The position numbers were made by a program, and so were the translations under genes. A model generated the notes under the pieces. The model saw only the letters and a program-made list of their open reading frames with translations. It made no database searches and had not been told where the DNA came from. DNA of 64,000 nucleotides from Maniola hyperantus. Its lineage: Eukaryota; Arthropoda; Insecta; Lepidoptera; Nymphalidae. Location of the stretch: contig NC_048545.1 in assembly GCF_902806685.2 (NCBI RefSeq), forward strand, positions 7,489,852 to 7,553,851, in the 5' to 3' direction. Of the stretch, positions 43,170 to 53,988 are shown piece by piece (positions within the stretch are counted from its first letter, which is position 1; each line of letters starts with the position of its first letter).

Positions 43170-43345
43170 ATGTGTGTTTGGCGGTTGTGCAGGCGGGCGC
43201 AATGGCGAAGGATGATCTCTCACATGATAGCGCGGCGCCGGATACCGCGATAGCGTCGCCTGCCGTCCTCTAATTACGGACACCATCCCATGAAATATTC
43301 GCGGATGTAGCGCGCACGCATTGTCTCGCGCGCCTTACTTCCTGA
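43170..43345. other. GC-rich unique island, candidate conserved element
   Basis: Contains 'gcaggcgggcgcaatggcga', 'gatagcgtcgcctgccgtcc' and 'tctaattacggacaccatcc' (a homeodomain-like TAATTA). No inverted ends or repeat match and no ORF. Possible enhancer. Confidence 0.3.
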
Positions 43346-43964
43346 ACACTTGGCCGTTTGATGTAATCTTGCCTAGTGTGGATTTAAACCGACTATTTAC
43401 TTGATTAGAGCCATTTACTTGAGTAACTAGAAGTATTGTTAAGAATTGTAGTTTTCCTTAGAATTCCTACTCTTTCCTGGAAAATCAATTTACTATCACC
43501 AGTGAATGTCCACAATTCCTCCCGCTCGGTACCCGAAAGTTATATGTATGTATATTATGACCCCTCGATACGGACTCACTATCCGTAACTTGCATATATA
43601 AAACATAGCATACCTACTTCTAAAGTGTAACGCTTTTTACTAATTAATTTACTAGTCACTATACTAGGGTTTCTTGTCCGATGCTTTAAAACAATCTCCA
43701 GAAAGTATATTATAATACAATTTTAGATAATTTTTAAGTTATATCTTGGGAAGTGAATGAATAGCACATAAGAAGTTTGTGCGGCATATTAATGAAGCAC
43801 TGATTGGATGCACGCGTGTAGGAGTGCTTTAAAGTAGTTGGCCACCCGGCCTGCCCGATTATGCCCAGCAAAGCTTTCATGTTTCTGTCCATACCCAAAT
43901 AGACACCAGTTACTTACGTATGTTATTCGTGTAGAATTCAAATTATTTTACATTAAATAAAGCT
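43346..43964. other. Unique AT-rich stretch
   Basis: No supported feature. Confidence 0.3.
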
Positions 43965-44312
43965 CAGCTTCGCAAGTCGCAACCCGTTTAGCTACGTTGG
44001 TTTTCCTACGGATCTCCTCATTTCTGATTTGATCACGTAGAGAAACTCCAAGCAGTGAAGTGGCAATGGGCGGAGCACATAGTTTGAAAACACGATAGAC
44101 TTTGGGGTCCCAAGGTGCTATAATGGCGACATTGCACTGGAAAGCGTAGCGTTGGAAGACCTCCCACTAGGTATGGACAGGTGATATCAAACTAGTCGCA
44201 AGGAGCCGCTGGATTCAGGCGCAAGACCGTGGCGTGTCGAAGTATAAGACACAAGTGTGTATAAGAGGCCTATGTCCAGCAGTGGAGGTCTATCGGTTGA
44301 TTGATGATGGAA
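43965..44312 (+). mobile_element. RTE-type LINE stub with an inverted 5' end
   Basis: From about 44050 the plus strand encodes the RTE end: VKWQWAEHIV, then GKRSVGRPPTR, then EAYVQQWRSIG with a gattgatgatgg tail, with stops and frame changes. The preceding ~85 bp (43970-44052) instead encodes LGVSLRDQIRNEEIRRKTN on the minus strand, which in an intact element lies just before VKWQW on the same strand. The upstream piece is therefore inverted at the junction, as produced by twin priming. Confidence 0.7.
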
Positions 44313-45142
44313 TAAACCTCGAGCGAATAATCTGTTACTGTTATAGGTGAATAATTATTATCGTAGTCTCCAATTTTTAGGATCATTATTTAATCGTTTG
44401 TCGTGGGTACGTATCAAACTTTTGTAACAATTTGCAATATCTGATTAGAAAGTTATCTATTTAAGTATTGGATGTATATATTATGCTATTAAAGTATATT
44501 TAAATATAATATCATTTACTGTTTTAGCAAATCAAATTTATATTTAAATTTCTTTTTACTTTTAATATTTAATAGTTAAATCGTTAAATATTTTTTAAGT
44601 CGCGTATTATGTATGTACCTGGTTAAAACCATCGTGTCAATAAATAATCAATAAATGATGTCATCTCTTTGGATAACTTAATCCAACAAGTGATGTACTT
44701 ATCACCTGCTGGTTTCGAAAAACAATAAAAAAGTAGCTGAGAAAAACTTGACTTGACAGTCATAATGAGACACTGATTTATTAGTAGTATTCGTGCAAAA
44801 TTAATTTATGTCCCGATGATTTATTGATGGCTTACTTCAATATACATATACAAAAAAGTTGCTCATTAAAAACAGTTACAAGATCTAAACGCGGGCGTGC
44901 CCATGTATTTTGTGCGACAAAAACCAATGATGAATTACAGACATTATTCTGGTCTTTGACGTCTATTAGTACACGACTTGGAATACTTGGAAGATTTAAA
45001 TTATAGGTAGAAATATTGGTAGACTAAAGGCGTAACTGTTTTCAAAAGTAATGGTTAAGCTACGTGTAATAAAGTTACTATGGCGATAGAGCACGGCTGT
45101 GTGGTAACTACATATTTTACTCAATATGATAGAATATAAATA
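44313..45142. other. Unique AT-rich stretch
   Basis: Nothing recognised; a 60-codon frame at 44824 is unremarkable. Confidence 0.3.
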
Positions 45143-45212
45143 TTTTGATTCAAACAAACTTTAACAAGTACTTTTGAATCGTCAAATGCACCTACCACTG
45201 GTTTGATTACGT
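45143..45212 (-). mobile_element. Non-LTR element 3' tail (family N)
   Basis: Contains 'acaagtacttttgaatcgtc' and 'cacctaccactggttt', matching 18571-18650. It abuts the RTE stub that follows, which points in the opposite direction. Confidence 0.5.
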
Positions 45213-45362
45213 TGCGGACTCCCCTCTGGATGGACAGATGACAGCAAACGAGTCGCAGGGTGCCCCTGGATTCAGGCGGCGCGACGCATGATCATAGCGT
45301 GTGGAAGTCCCTACAAGACACCTACGTCCAGCTGAGGGCGTCTATCGATTGACGATGATGAT
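45213..45362 (+). mobile_element. RTE-type LINE, 3'-terminal fragment
   Basis: 'cgagtcgcagggtgcccctg', 'gcgtgtggaagtccctacaa' and 'gacacctacgtccagctgag' with a gacgatgatgatgat tail. Encodes a broken version of the RTE C-terminus (VWKSLQDTYVQL). Confidence 0.65.
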
Positions 45363-45462
45363 GATCTTTTAGTCATAAGGTTTTAATATTTTTATTCCTT
45401 AGGGAAAATTCCTCTTACACTTTGGTTTTATACAAAATCGTACCACATATATCTTCTCTATC

Positions 45463-45682
45463 TCTATATATGAATAAATATAAAAATATAAAAATAAAAA
45501 TATAAAAATGAATGGCTGAATGTGTTGTGTTGCTGATCGCAAATCTCGAGAACAGCGGAACCGATTTCGCTAATTCTTTTTTTATAATATTCCTTGAAGT
45601 ATGAGGATGGTTCTTACGGAGAGAAAAATTTAAAAAATTTGAATCGACTGTTAGGCGGTACGGAGTTCGCCGGGGCAGCTAT
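45463..45682 (+). mobile_element. Helitron, family C, with AT-rich expansion
   Basis: Starts TCTATATATGAATAAATATA and contains a short taaaaatataaaaataaaaa expansion absent from other copies. The body 'gtgttgctgatcgcaaatct' and the end 'ggcggtacggagttcgccgg' ggcagcta are typical. It is followed at once by a family B unit on the same strand. Confidence 0.7.
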
Positions 45683-45689
45683 AGTATCT

Positions 45690-45888
45690 TCTAAATATAT
45701 AAAAGCAAAAGCTGACTGATCTATCAACGTACAGCTCAAACAGCTATTAGACGGATCGGGCTAAAATTTGGCATGCTGATAGAGCTATTACATATACACC
45801 CGCCAAGATAGATTTTAGAAAATCCAACCCCTAAGGCGGTAATATAGGGGTTTGAAATGTTTGTAGTCAAGTCGCGAGCATGAACTAG
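45690..45888 (+). mobile_element. Helitron, family B, tandem with previous unit
   Basis: Starts TCTAAATATATAAAAGCAAA and ends ATGAACTAG before T. The left arm of its 3' hairpin is deleted ('gtagtcaagtcgcgagcatg'), so it would be defective even with transposase supplied. Confidence 0.7.
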
Positions 45889-46254
45889 TTGTATTATAAT
45901 AATAATTGGAGCACAGGAAACAACGCTCATATATTTGAAGCTGGTATTTTAACAAATTACGTTTCTGCAAGTCTCAGCGAATCGTGACTCTTTATTGAGA
46001 GCAACTTCACTCTAATCTAGACATATTTGTTATTCTACTATATCAGAACTAATATGTTATGCAAATAAAGCACGATTGACTTGGATCCATTTAAAATAAA
46101 AAACGAAATATAAAGATAAAATCGCTTTCTCGTCAATTGTGTTTTATAAGCATGACTACGGAACTTTACCATGACGTGTGTGTTCTGATACGCACTTTGT
46201 CAGTTATTTTTTATATTCCACCAATACCCAAAATAAAAGACGGATTAAGAACTA
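45889..46254. other. Unique AT-rich stretch
   Basis: Nothing recognised. Confidence 0.3.
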
Positions 46255-46448
46255 TCATTACCCATATTATAAATGCGGAAGTGTGTTTGTTTGTTGGTTT
46301 ATTGGCTTGTCTTTCAATCACGTCGCAACAGAGCAACGGACTAACGTGATTTTTTGCATGTGTATATTTAAAGACCAAAAATCAAAGACTTCCCATGGGA
46401 TTTTTAAAACCCTAAATCCACGCGGGTAAAGTTGCGGGCTTCAGCTAG
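46255..46448 (+). mobile_element. Helitron, family A2
   Basis: Starts TCATTACCCATATTATAAAT and ends GGCTTCAGCTAG before T. Carries 'gtgtgtttgtttgttggttt' and 'caatcacgtcgcaacagagc'. The hairpin 'cacgcgggtaaagttgcggg' is slightly changed. Plus-strand frames crossing it are repeat-borne. Confidence 0.75.
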
Positions 46449-46735
46449 TAGTTATAGGTTATAGTAATATACCTAGTATTTATATTTGGTATCAAAATTG
46501 GCGCAGTGGCGCTTAACGTAACATTTACATAAGTAATTGTCTGGAAAATAATCTTAATCACAACGTACCTAACGGTAAACGCTTTAAAACCTTTTTACAC
46601 GGATGGAGTCGCAGACGGACGCTAATTTCCTCTATAAAGGTTGTCTTTGTAGTGTTCTTAGAATAATAATATGTGTGTTCAGATGGTATTCAGTCTCAAG
46701 TGCCGGATCGTAAGTAAATATTCGCGATGTGAACG
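46449..46735. other. Unique AT-rich stretch
   Basis: Nothing recognised. Confidence 0.25.
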
Positions 46736-46739
46736 ACTT

Positions 46740-46980
46740 TAGGCGTTTACACGGGCCACCGCAAGATATTATATTTTACACCTTCCGCGCACTGGGCGAC
46801 CACGACCTCGACGGACGTTTCACGTTATTTTACAGGTATTCAACAAGGCACACTACGCGACCGCGACCAAGTTGGAAAGCGTTGGTCGCTGCGACCATGA
46901 TTGCGATTGTATCGTCCAATGCCCGGGAAGCGTTACGGTCACGATACGCAATACACGATACTACACTCTGCACATGACCT
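46740..46980. other. GC-rich unique island
   Basis: 'tacacgggccaccgcaagat', 'ctgggcgaccacgacctcga' and 'gttggtcgctgcgaccatga', the last containing a short inverted repeat (tggtcgc/gcgacca). The 82-codon open frame has no recognised domain. Either a candidate regulatory element or an old DNA transposon. Confidence 0.3.
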
Positions 46981-47365
46981 GTTTTCCTTAAATTTTTCTA
47001 TGAATCGAACGACACGACAGTCGCTGCTTGTAGTATAGGTACAGTACAGCAGGCTCGCTGTTGTGCTACAAAAGAATGTCATGTAAGTTGCTTTGTGCGT
47101 TGATGTTGATGTTGAGTCAAGTTTTAAAGTCACTGCAAAAAACTCATGCCAACGAAACGAGTTGTATACCTATACGGACGACATTTCCAACAAATCTTGG
47201 CAGAAAGTATTGTCGTGCTTGTGTTTTATCACTGGATTAACGTTAGTAATCAAGAATGAAATAAAAATAACTCAAAAACATATTATGTAATTTAAGTATG
47301 TAATTCTGTGGGCGCTTCTGTGACAAATAAAGTAAAATAATTATAAAAATTAAATGCTTGATAGA
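46981..47365. other. Unique AT-rich stretch
   Basis: No gene or repeat recognised. Confidence 0.3.
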
Positions 47366-47600
47366 GTAGTTGTCGTGTCGTACAGTGGTCCGTGAAAACG
47401 GCCTCAACGAGCGCGCTGGGTGTGAAATTTGGCGTGTGGTCACCCTGCCGTACCGTTCCCTGTTCCGCACCGTTAATTTGACGTACGGAGGCAGATGCCC
47501 CCGGCCTGATAGTGAACTGAGCGCGCTCCTTCCGCGCTTTACCGCGAATTTCCAACATTTGCATGTGACAAGAAATGAATGGAAAGCGTAAGGGGTTATT
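47366..47600. other. GC-rich unique island open on both strands
   Basis: A 73-codon plus-strand frame (RTVVRENGLNERAGCEIW) overlaps a 90-codon minus-strand frame (TIRPGASASVRQINGAEQ). Neither resembles a known domain. The segment ends just before a Helitron. It could be an unrecognised transposon end or a single-copy conserved element. Confidence 0.3.
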
Positions 47601-47606
47601 AAATAA

Positions 47607-47819
47607 TCACTACCCCTATTATAAATGCGAAAGTGTGTTTGTTTGTTGGTTTGTCCTTCAATCACGTCGCAACTGAGCAACGAATCCACGTGATTTTTTG
47701 CATGGGTATAGTTTAAGACCTGGAGAGTGACATAGGCTACCTTTTTTTGCGAAATTCAAAGAGTTCCCACGATTTTTGAAACCTAAATCCACGCGTACAA
47801 AGTCCCGAGCATCAGCTAG
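47607..47819 (+). mobile_element. Helitron, family A2, full length
   Basis: Starts TCACTACCCCTATTATAAAT after A and ends AGCATCAGCTAG before T. Body 'gtccttcaatcacgtcgcaa' and 'gttcccacgatttttgaaac'. Closest in layout to the copy at 46255. Confidence 0.8.
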
Positions 47820-48926
47820 TAACAAATAAAAGCTTATTTTCTTAGTTGTATAAAACGAGTAATATCAGGGGGATTCCAACATCAATGGTAATATCAATAG
47901 CTTTAATGCCATAGACATGTACGTTATTATTACATGACGTATAACATTCATGCTCGGTGATGCGTAGGTAAGACAGAAGATACAAAACGCACTAGAGTAG
48001 AAGAGATAGCGCTCAACAAATCTGACCACAGTGTTATAGTTTTTAGTCTTCACCTCAGATAAATTGACGTTTCGGCTTCTTTGTTAAATGTATAATATTT
48101 AAAAATAATGTCTAACGTCTATTCATCATGCCGTACTTAAACAACATACCTATTATTGCACTGAAAAGCTTAACATAATGATGCATTTCGACTTAGTCAT
48201 TTTTTTTGTATTTTTTAAAGCTGTCGTTCTTTGTATTATAAATATCTATGCTAAATGTTACTGTGATAACTGAAAAAAATATGTACGTATCAAATATTCA
48301 GCAGCATTACTTGGACCACACCTGAAGCGAGATTAGCCGCGATTTTGGGTCAATTTGCATGTGAACCGGTGAAAAGTTTAAGATAACGCTTTTACGTTAA
48401 AAATCTCTACCCGCATCAAGCTTCCGCGTATCATGCATCAACTTACTTATTTAGACCTCGTTTGTCTTAAAAGGCTGCGAAAAATTAATACCCTAAATTT
48501 TTAATGTTCCACTGAACTTTTTTTTACGTTCGCTTGTTTTTTCTTGTCTGATGAAGTGGGTTAAATAATTTGATTGCTACAGATAATCGTTAAGCATAAT
48601 ATAATTAGTTAAATTTTTTTGAATTGAGCGATTTGCAGTTAAAAGACAGCAATCACTATGCAAAACATATTATCTTTGGCAAAATTAAACGATGCCCCTG
48701 TGGTTTTGCATGTCATGCGAGTTATAACTTATTTTAGGTTAAAAGACTAAAAAGAAAAAGTACCTAAATTGTTTTTAGATTGCTATTTTATTTTATACTT
48801 GACCTTTGAACTGTACAAAAAAGTAACATGATAAATCGTCACTTTTTTTGAATCTTACTCTAATTCCTCTGCATATTTTAAATTGTAATAAGATTGCTCT
48901 ATATTTATTTATTTTCTAATTTTTTT
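47820..48926. other. Unique AT-rich stretch
   Basis: Nothing recognised. Confidence 0.3.
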
Positions 48927-49027
48927 TTAAGAATATTAGCCATGTTAAATGACCAATATTGCCCTTTCCTCTCCAACTAAGCGTAAGGCTTGTGCTAGGA
49001 GTAGGTACGACAGTAGTGCAACGGGCG

Positions 49028-49038
49028 GGGTTTGAACC
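49028..49038 (-). promoter_or_regulatory. Pol III B box of the SINE
   Basis: The minus strand reads GGTTCAAACCC, matching the B-box consensus GGTTCRANNCC. Confidence 0.75.
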
Positions 49039-49070
49039 GGTGACCTTTCGGTTTTCAGTCCACTCCTTTA

Positions 49071-49082
49071 CCGGTTGAGCTA
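49071..49082 (-). promoter_or_regulatory. Pol III A box of the SINE
   Basis: The minus strand reads TAGCTCAACCGG, matching TRGYNNANNNG, 32 nt before the B box as expected for a tRNA-type internal promoter. Confidence 0.7.
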
Positions 49083-49098
49083 TTGAGGCTCTAATATA

Positions 49099-49297
49099 CA
49101 TAATATGTTTTCATTATGATAACGGGTGCATACCACGATTAATTTGATGTTTTTATTTGTCGATATTTCAACCCAATTTCACGGATCGTGGTTACGACGG
49201 GACCAATTACGGCATGGGTGAAATTGAATTGAAATATCGACAGATAAAAACACCAAATTTATGGTGGTATGTACCCGTTATCACAATTAAAATATGT
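49099..49297. mobile_element. Palindromic MITE, ~70-bp arms
   Basis: Left 'cattatgataacgggtgcat' accacg and right 'ggtatgtacccgttatcaca' are inverted. The symmetry continues through 'gatgtttttatttgtcgata' and 'tatcgacagataaaaacacc'. The centre has 'gtggttacgacgggaccaat'. Directly abuts the SINE. Confidence 0.75.
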
Positions 49298-51297
49298 CGT
49301 TAAACCACGAAATAAGCTTAAAATCATTAGCATTATATATTATTTTAATATTTCTTACTTAGTTTTTGTTTATGAAAATATTACAATAAAACTTACTTAT
49401 CTTACTTAGTTATCTTAATATTTTACACAATATGGTACTTAAATGTTGTGTAAATGCGCGGGAAGCCTAGATCTCCCCGCGAGTGTAGTTACGTGACTGA
49501 AAATAACAAGTGTTGTGAAGGGTTAAAGCAACATTGGTTGCTTAGGTAAAGCTTTAACACATTGTGTGTGAAAATATAGGAAGTCGTCAAATGTTGAGTT
49601 GCGCCGGTAACGGCCACAGCGTGAACTGATTTTGGATTCATTCACCCCACGTTACGCGACTCAGCCGTCAGGAGTTCGCATTGTCTCCCACGAATGAACG
49701 ATCCTTTGTTCGCTACACTTTGCCTACACTGTAACCTGGACCACTCGGAACTGTTCGCGCCCACTTCTAAACGTTATGTTCATGCCTTAGAACGCCCGAG
49801 AGCCATTACCGATTTAACGATATTTGCTCTACAATAACGAGGCAGCTCTTGACGATGAAACCTCTCAATCTAAGCCGCTCTTTACATTTTGTAATGCGCC
49901 GCATAGTTTACTCTCGCTGCTCGAACAAAAAATAAATATAGAATTATCCCCATTACAAGGCTCTTCTCCACAAAACGCCGACCACTTTCACTGCAAGAGA
50001 CAATTTATAGAACAGATTTGAATCCCGTTTAGAACTTTCTCATGATGAAAACGTATAATTTAGTGAATGGCCCATTAAAAAATAGACGCTGCAAACCTTA
50101 ACCAAACAATCGAATCTTATCGTTTATTTCAGTCTGCGCTGACCATTGATCTTAACCGATTACCGGGTAATTGTGATTATGATAATGCACAGAATTTACT
50201 TTTACTAGTACCTCGATTTTAAATAGAAAGCATTTTTAGGTATTGTTTATTGTTATAGGATTTACAATGGGCACATCAAGTTGTTCGAGGTGGAAATGAT
50301 GTTGGCAATGTTTTTATGGTTGCCCATAGCGAAGGCGGCTCAGCCAAGATGCCATTTCCTGCTTGTTGTTATTTCATTTTACAACTTTATAAAGATGTCC
50401 ATTCTTCCTGTACATGCAAATTTCTGTTGGTAAATGCTTTACCGCCCCATCATGTGCATTGCCCGGAGCTGAAAATTTAACCATTAGAGATAAATTTTAT
50501 CCATGTATTAAATGATCAGTAATGTTGAAACATAAATCAAAATGAAGCTATTATTGATAAATATAATTTATAATATTAGCTCTTAATCGCTAGGCGATAG
50601 CCAGTTGCTCTATCAATTACTTAGCACCACGGACCCGCCCGATATCGCCATTATAACCACATTAGAGATGGTGTCGGCACGCCATAAAGGCATTACTACA
50701 TTTGTAACACGGTCACATCGTTTCTTGACCGCCCAATTTTGTACACTGCATACTTTTATACTCAGTCGGACAATTTCACATGAGCGTGCGAAAACTCCAA
50801 TGATACGGATTTTTTCGAATTTCTGCTATGTATACATGGTTTCGCAATTGAATGTACAGTTTTTAATTCCAATAGGTACGTGTAATCGGAAATGCTTGAT
50901 GGTTCTTGGTGATGGGGCATTTTATGGACAAAATTTCCTCACGCACAACATGATGTTTCACTTAAAAGTGGGCTAATAAAATTTGTGTTATCTCAAGGGC
51001 ATTTATTTTAGGACTGTTTTTGGTAACAGCAAGTTTCAGTGAACTTGTAGTCAACACAGTTTCTGTCAATTCGGGGAAATTCCTAAAAGCAAAATATTGA
51101 TTCCTTGTGAACTAGTTACCTATGTATTTTGGACGTAGAGTAAAATTCCGCTTCGGGGTAACGATATTCATATTAGCATAGTCAATAATTTCTTTGAATT
51201 AGTACTAAATTGGCAATTCCAAACAATATCTTTAATGCGTTTTTGCCTTTGCCATAACTTGTTTGCCAGTGCACTGTTTGGCTTGACAGCTTTGTTC
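49298..51297. other. Unique stretch with moderately GC-richer parts
   Basis: 49440-49830 and 50600-50800 are GC-richer; the latter has 'ggcacgccataaaggcatta', including a caudal/Abd-B-like TTTATGGC on the minus strand. A 123-codon frame at 50605 and a 65-codon frame at 49824 show no recognised domain or splice support. No repeats recognised. Confidence 0.35.
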
Positions 51298-51615
51298 ATC
51301 ATCGTCAACCGATAGACGCCAACTGCTAGACACTCTCTCTTGTACTTCCACACGCCACGGTCTTGCAGCGCCTGAATCCACTCGTTTGAAATCGTCTGTC
51401 CCTCTAGACTCTGAGGGGAAGTCACCATTCCTGCACCTTGAGACCTCAACGTCTATCAGTTTTTTGAACTATAAACCTAGACATAGCTGCGCAGATGAAG
51501 TGGCCCATTGCCACTTCAGCTACGCAACCCGATGAGCTATGTCGGTAGACAGGTAGGAGAACTAGAGTAAGTACTATTTCTTCCATGTTGATCTCATAGA
51601 GAAACTCCAAGCATA
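51298..51615 (-). mobile_element. RTE-type LINE, 3'-terminal fragment, longest stub
   Basis: Minus strand: MLGVSL near 51600, then VAEVAMGH-like sequence near 51500, then NEWIQALQDRGVWKYKRE and a gatgatg tail at 51298. Frameshifts and stops interrupt it and about 100 bp of the body is missing. This is the same subfamily as the stub at 43965, here without inversion. Confidence 0.65.
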
Positions 51616-51629
51616 GCTCACTCCACTAA

Positions 51630-51880
51630 GGGTGAGATCTATAGAGCGCACTCTGACTTAGCTTAGACTTAAGGCAGAGTTAAAACGAGACAGAGCTATA
51701 TCTCTCGCATAAATCTGTCTTGTTTTAACTCAATTGAGATCTATAGAGTGCACTCTGACTTAGCTTAGACTTAAGGCAGAGTTAAAACGAGACAGAGCTA
51801 TATCTCTCGCATACATCTGTCTTGTTTTAACTGAATCTTAAGTCTGAGCAAAGTCAAAGTGCGCTCTATAGATCTCAGCC
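51630..51880. mobile_element. PIF/Harbinger-like palindromic MITE with duplicated left half
   Basis: Ends GGGTGAGATCTATAGAGCGC and 'gcgctctatagatctcagcc' are inverted, flanked on both sides by TAA (51627-51629 and 51881-51883), a 3-bp TWA target duplication typical of PIF/Harbinger. The left half ('gagatctatagagcgcactc' through 'ctgtcttgttttaactcaa') occurs twice in a row, so the element is ~250 bp rather than ~140. Confidence 0.75.
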
Positions 51881-51883
51881 TAA

Positions 51884-52342
51884 GTGACATCCATAATAAA
51901 ACTGTCATCACTGGCAACACGCTTTTAAGACAGCTTTGTGTTAGAGTACGATAAAATTATTCGGAATAGCCGTACTATAGTATTAAACCCAATGAATAAG
52001 CAATACAGCAAATATACATACTTATACGAAATACAATCGCACAAATAGCCCTAAAGAAACGTGCGTCTGATAAAATTTTTGCTCTAGCTTTACATTAAGA
52101 AAGCATACGTACTACGTGTATTTCCTAACACATAAATTAAGGCAGCTGGGTGGTTACAGTCAGTGCCCCGTTCTCCGTAGCTCGTGTGTACTACAAGCGC
52201 CTGAACTTAGGTCGTCGCTACACAACTTAGGGTAACTCGATGGGCATGTACGCGAGCTCTCCGTTTTCTGTTGCTACATGCTTTTTCTGTGCACTGTCGT
52301 AAGATAATACAGTGTAGTGGTTCATGAATCATGCCATTTGCA
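51884..52342. other. Unique stretch
   Basis: No gene recognised. Confidence 0.3.
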
Positions 52343-52498
52343 TATAGTACGCGACAAGTCGAAATGGCAATCGGGAAGGAAACGCCCCGCACACCCGCAC
52401 AGCCCTCGCGCTACCCGGGTGCGGGTGAGAACGGGTGACGTGCGGGACGTCCGCCCGCCTCATATCCCGATTGCCATCTCGACCTGTCGCGGACTATA
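52343..52498. mobile_element. GC-rich palindromic MITE, family D (copy 7, full length)
   Basis: Starts tatagtacgcgacaagtcga and ends 'gccatctcgacctgtcgcgg' actata. The interior includes 'gcacacccgcacagccctcg' and 'gagaacgggtgacgtgcggg'. Both arms are intact. Confidence 0.8.
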
Positions 52499-52589
52499 CC
52501 TATGTTCTTTAGTGGTCCTATAATACCTCGTCTTTTTGGCAGTAGGTAGCGAGGATTTGTTACAATTTAACACATTTACGAGAACATGA

Positions 52590-52757
52590 ATATCATCGTC
52601 ATCATCATCGTCAACCGACAGGAGGCGACTGCTGGACATAGGTCTCTTGTATATAGGGACATCCATGTGCTTCCTGAATCCAGCGGCTCCCTGCGACTCG
52701 TTTGAAGTTGTCTGTCCATACCTACTAGTGAGGGTCTTCCAACGCTGCGCTTTGGAA
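52590..52757 (-). mobile_element. RTE-type LINE, 3'-terminal fragment
   Basis: Plus strand: 'atcatcatcgtcaaccgaca', 'gactgctggacataggtctc', 'gcggctccctgcgactcgtt' and 'gagggtcttccaacgctgcg'. The minus strand carries the usual GAT tail and broken C-terminal codons. Confidence 0.7.
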
Positions 52758-53589
52758 CATAAATGTACCTACTGAACTGTAATTTTATGGTATGGAGGCG
52801 AACTCAAATGAAAAGCAAAAGTTTTGTAATCTTAAAAAGAAGTACAATAACCTGCAGCGCTGTATTTCGATCTTGATATCTTTTTTGTCCTCAAATGATA
52901 AAATTATATCTGAAACATTATTCTGCTCTAGTTACATCAGGAAGGTACTGCAAATGATTTTAATTTTTTTTTAATTTAAACACTTATTCATTTAATCAGT
53001 GTCAATGATTTTATCCTCTTTTCCTTTTCCCACGCGGCATAATATAATAAAAAATTATATATTGAGGTGAAGATTATAATCGCGACAGTTATTTTTACCT
53101 TACCAAATTCAGATTTTGTTCGTTGGATTTCATTCCAATTCTTTATATATGAAATGGAAGCGCTGAGCCTAAACTTGCAATCTAAGTCTTTGTTTAATTT
53201 TTCCCACTGTATCATAGTGTTGTTAAAACGTAAAAAATTACTTCTCCGTTAGGATAAACTTACCTAATAACTTTATTACTAAGCGGCCATAGTGTAGAGT
53301 AGGATGTAATAAAAATGTTTATAGTTAGATGTTAGATTAATGGTTTTATGAATACTGGCAGAATCATGCTTGCTGAAGTGAGCAATCAGTTTTGTTGCCG
53401 TAATTTGCGATCACGATAATCTGCCTACTCGTATTTGCCATTAACTAGACTTGGATTGGGCCAAATAAACTGAATTTCTTCGATGTTTATTAAACACGGT
53501 TTTTAATTCTAACGTGCAATTTATCTACGAGACCACTAGACTGTTTACTCTATGTGTTCTATCTACCTTTTAATATGCATGTTCGACTG
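52758..53589. other. Unique AT-rich stretch
   Basis: Nothing recognised. Confidence 0.3.
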
Positions 53590-53955
53590 CGGATGATGAG
53601 GTCCTAGTTTTGATTTCCGGGTCGGGCTAAAAATAGCTAGTTATTGAGTTTTTCTGTTAAGAAATTTTCAATACATATACATGCGCGGCGTTAGGAAGTT
53701 GTCGGGGTTTCACCTCCGTGCCTTGGAGAGCTCGTAAACCTGTAGGTTCCTGCGCCTGATCTCTGTCCGGTCGTGCCAGATTTCCTCCCATCGGGCTACG
53801 AGCTACCTAATAGAGAGTGTAGTACTTATGTTTGCGCACACACTGGTGCACTATAACATCTCCCGTGCAGTTGGCTATTCTCTATGGAGATTGGCCGCTG
53901 AGGCCGAGATTCGGTTGGGCAGACATTACTGTCCAAATTACGAAAATGACTTTTA
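53590..53955 (+). mobile_element. Non-LTR retroelement-like repeat, family M
   Basis: Contains 'tgatttccgggtcgggctaa', 'gtcggggtttcacctccgtg', 'ctctgtccggtcgtgccaga' and 'agttggctattctctatgga'. I know this series of words as a common lepidopteran repeat, probably a LINE 3' untranslated region. Single copy here; strand is a guess from that memory. Confidence 0.45.
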
Positions 53956-53988
53956 ATATATCATATTATTGTACCCTAATAACATTAA

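Larger units (their letters stand above)
48927..49096 (-). mobile_element. SINE with a tRNA-Phe-like head
   Basis: On the minus strand it starts GAGCCTCAATAGCTCAACCG, has the anticodon-like ACTGAAAACC (GAA, Phe), then GGTTCAAACCCCGCCCGTTG, a body containing 'ctcctagcacaagccttacg', and an A-rich 3' end (ttaaaaaaaaa). Pol III boxes A and B are both recognisable. It is too diverged and too long to be a real tRNA. The 61-codon open frame across it is translated SINE. Confidence 0.75.

Noticed and set aside
47243..47689. 148-codon minus-strand open frame
   Set aside because: It begins inside a Helitron and crosses AT-rich DNA. No domain, and it overlaps equally long frames on the other strand.
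48916..49101. tRNA-Phe gene and a 61-codon frame
   Set aside because: The tRNA-like part continues into a SINE body with an A-rich tail, and the acceptor arm does not pair as in a functional tRNA. The frame is translated SINE.
50605..50976. 123-codon open frame
   Set aside because: No recognisable domain, splice sites, promoter or poly(A) signal. A frame of this length is expected by chance in 64 kb of moderately GC-rich patches.
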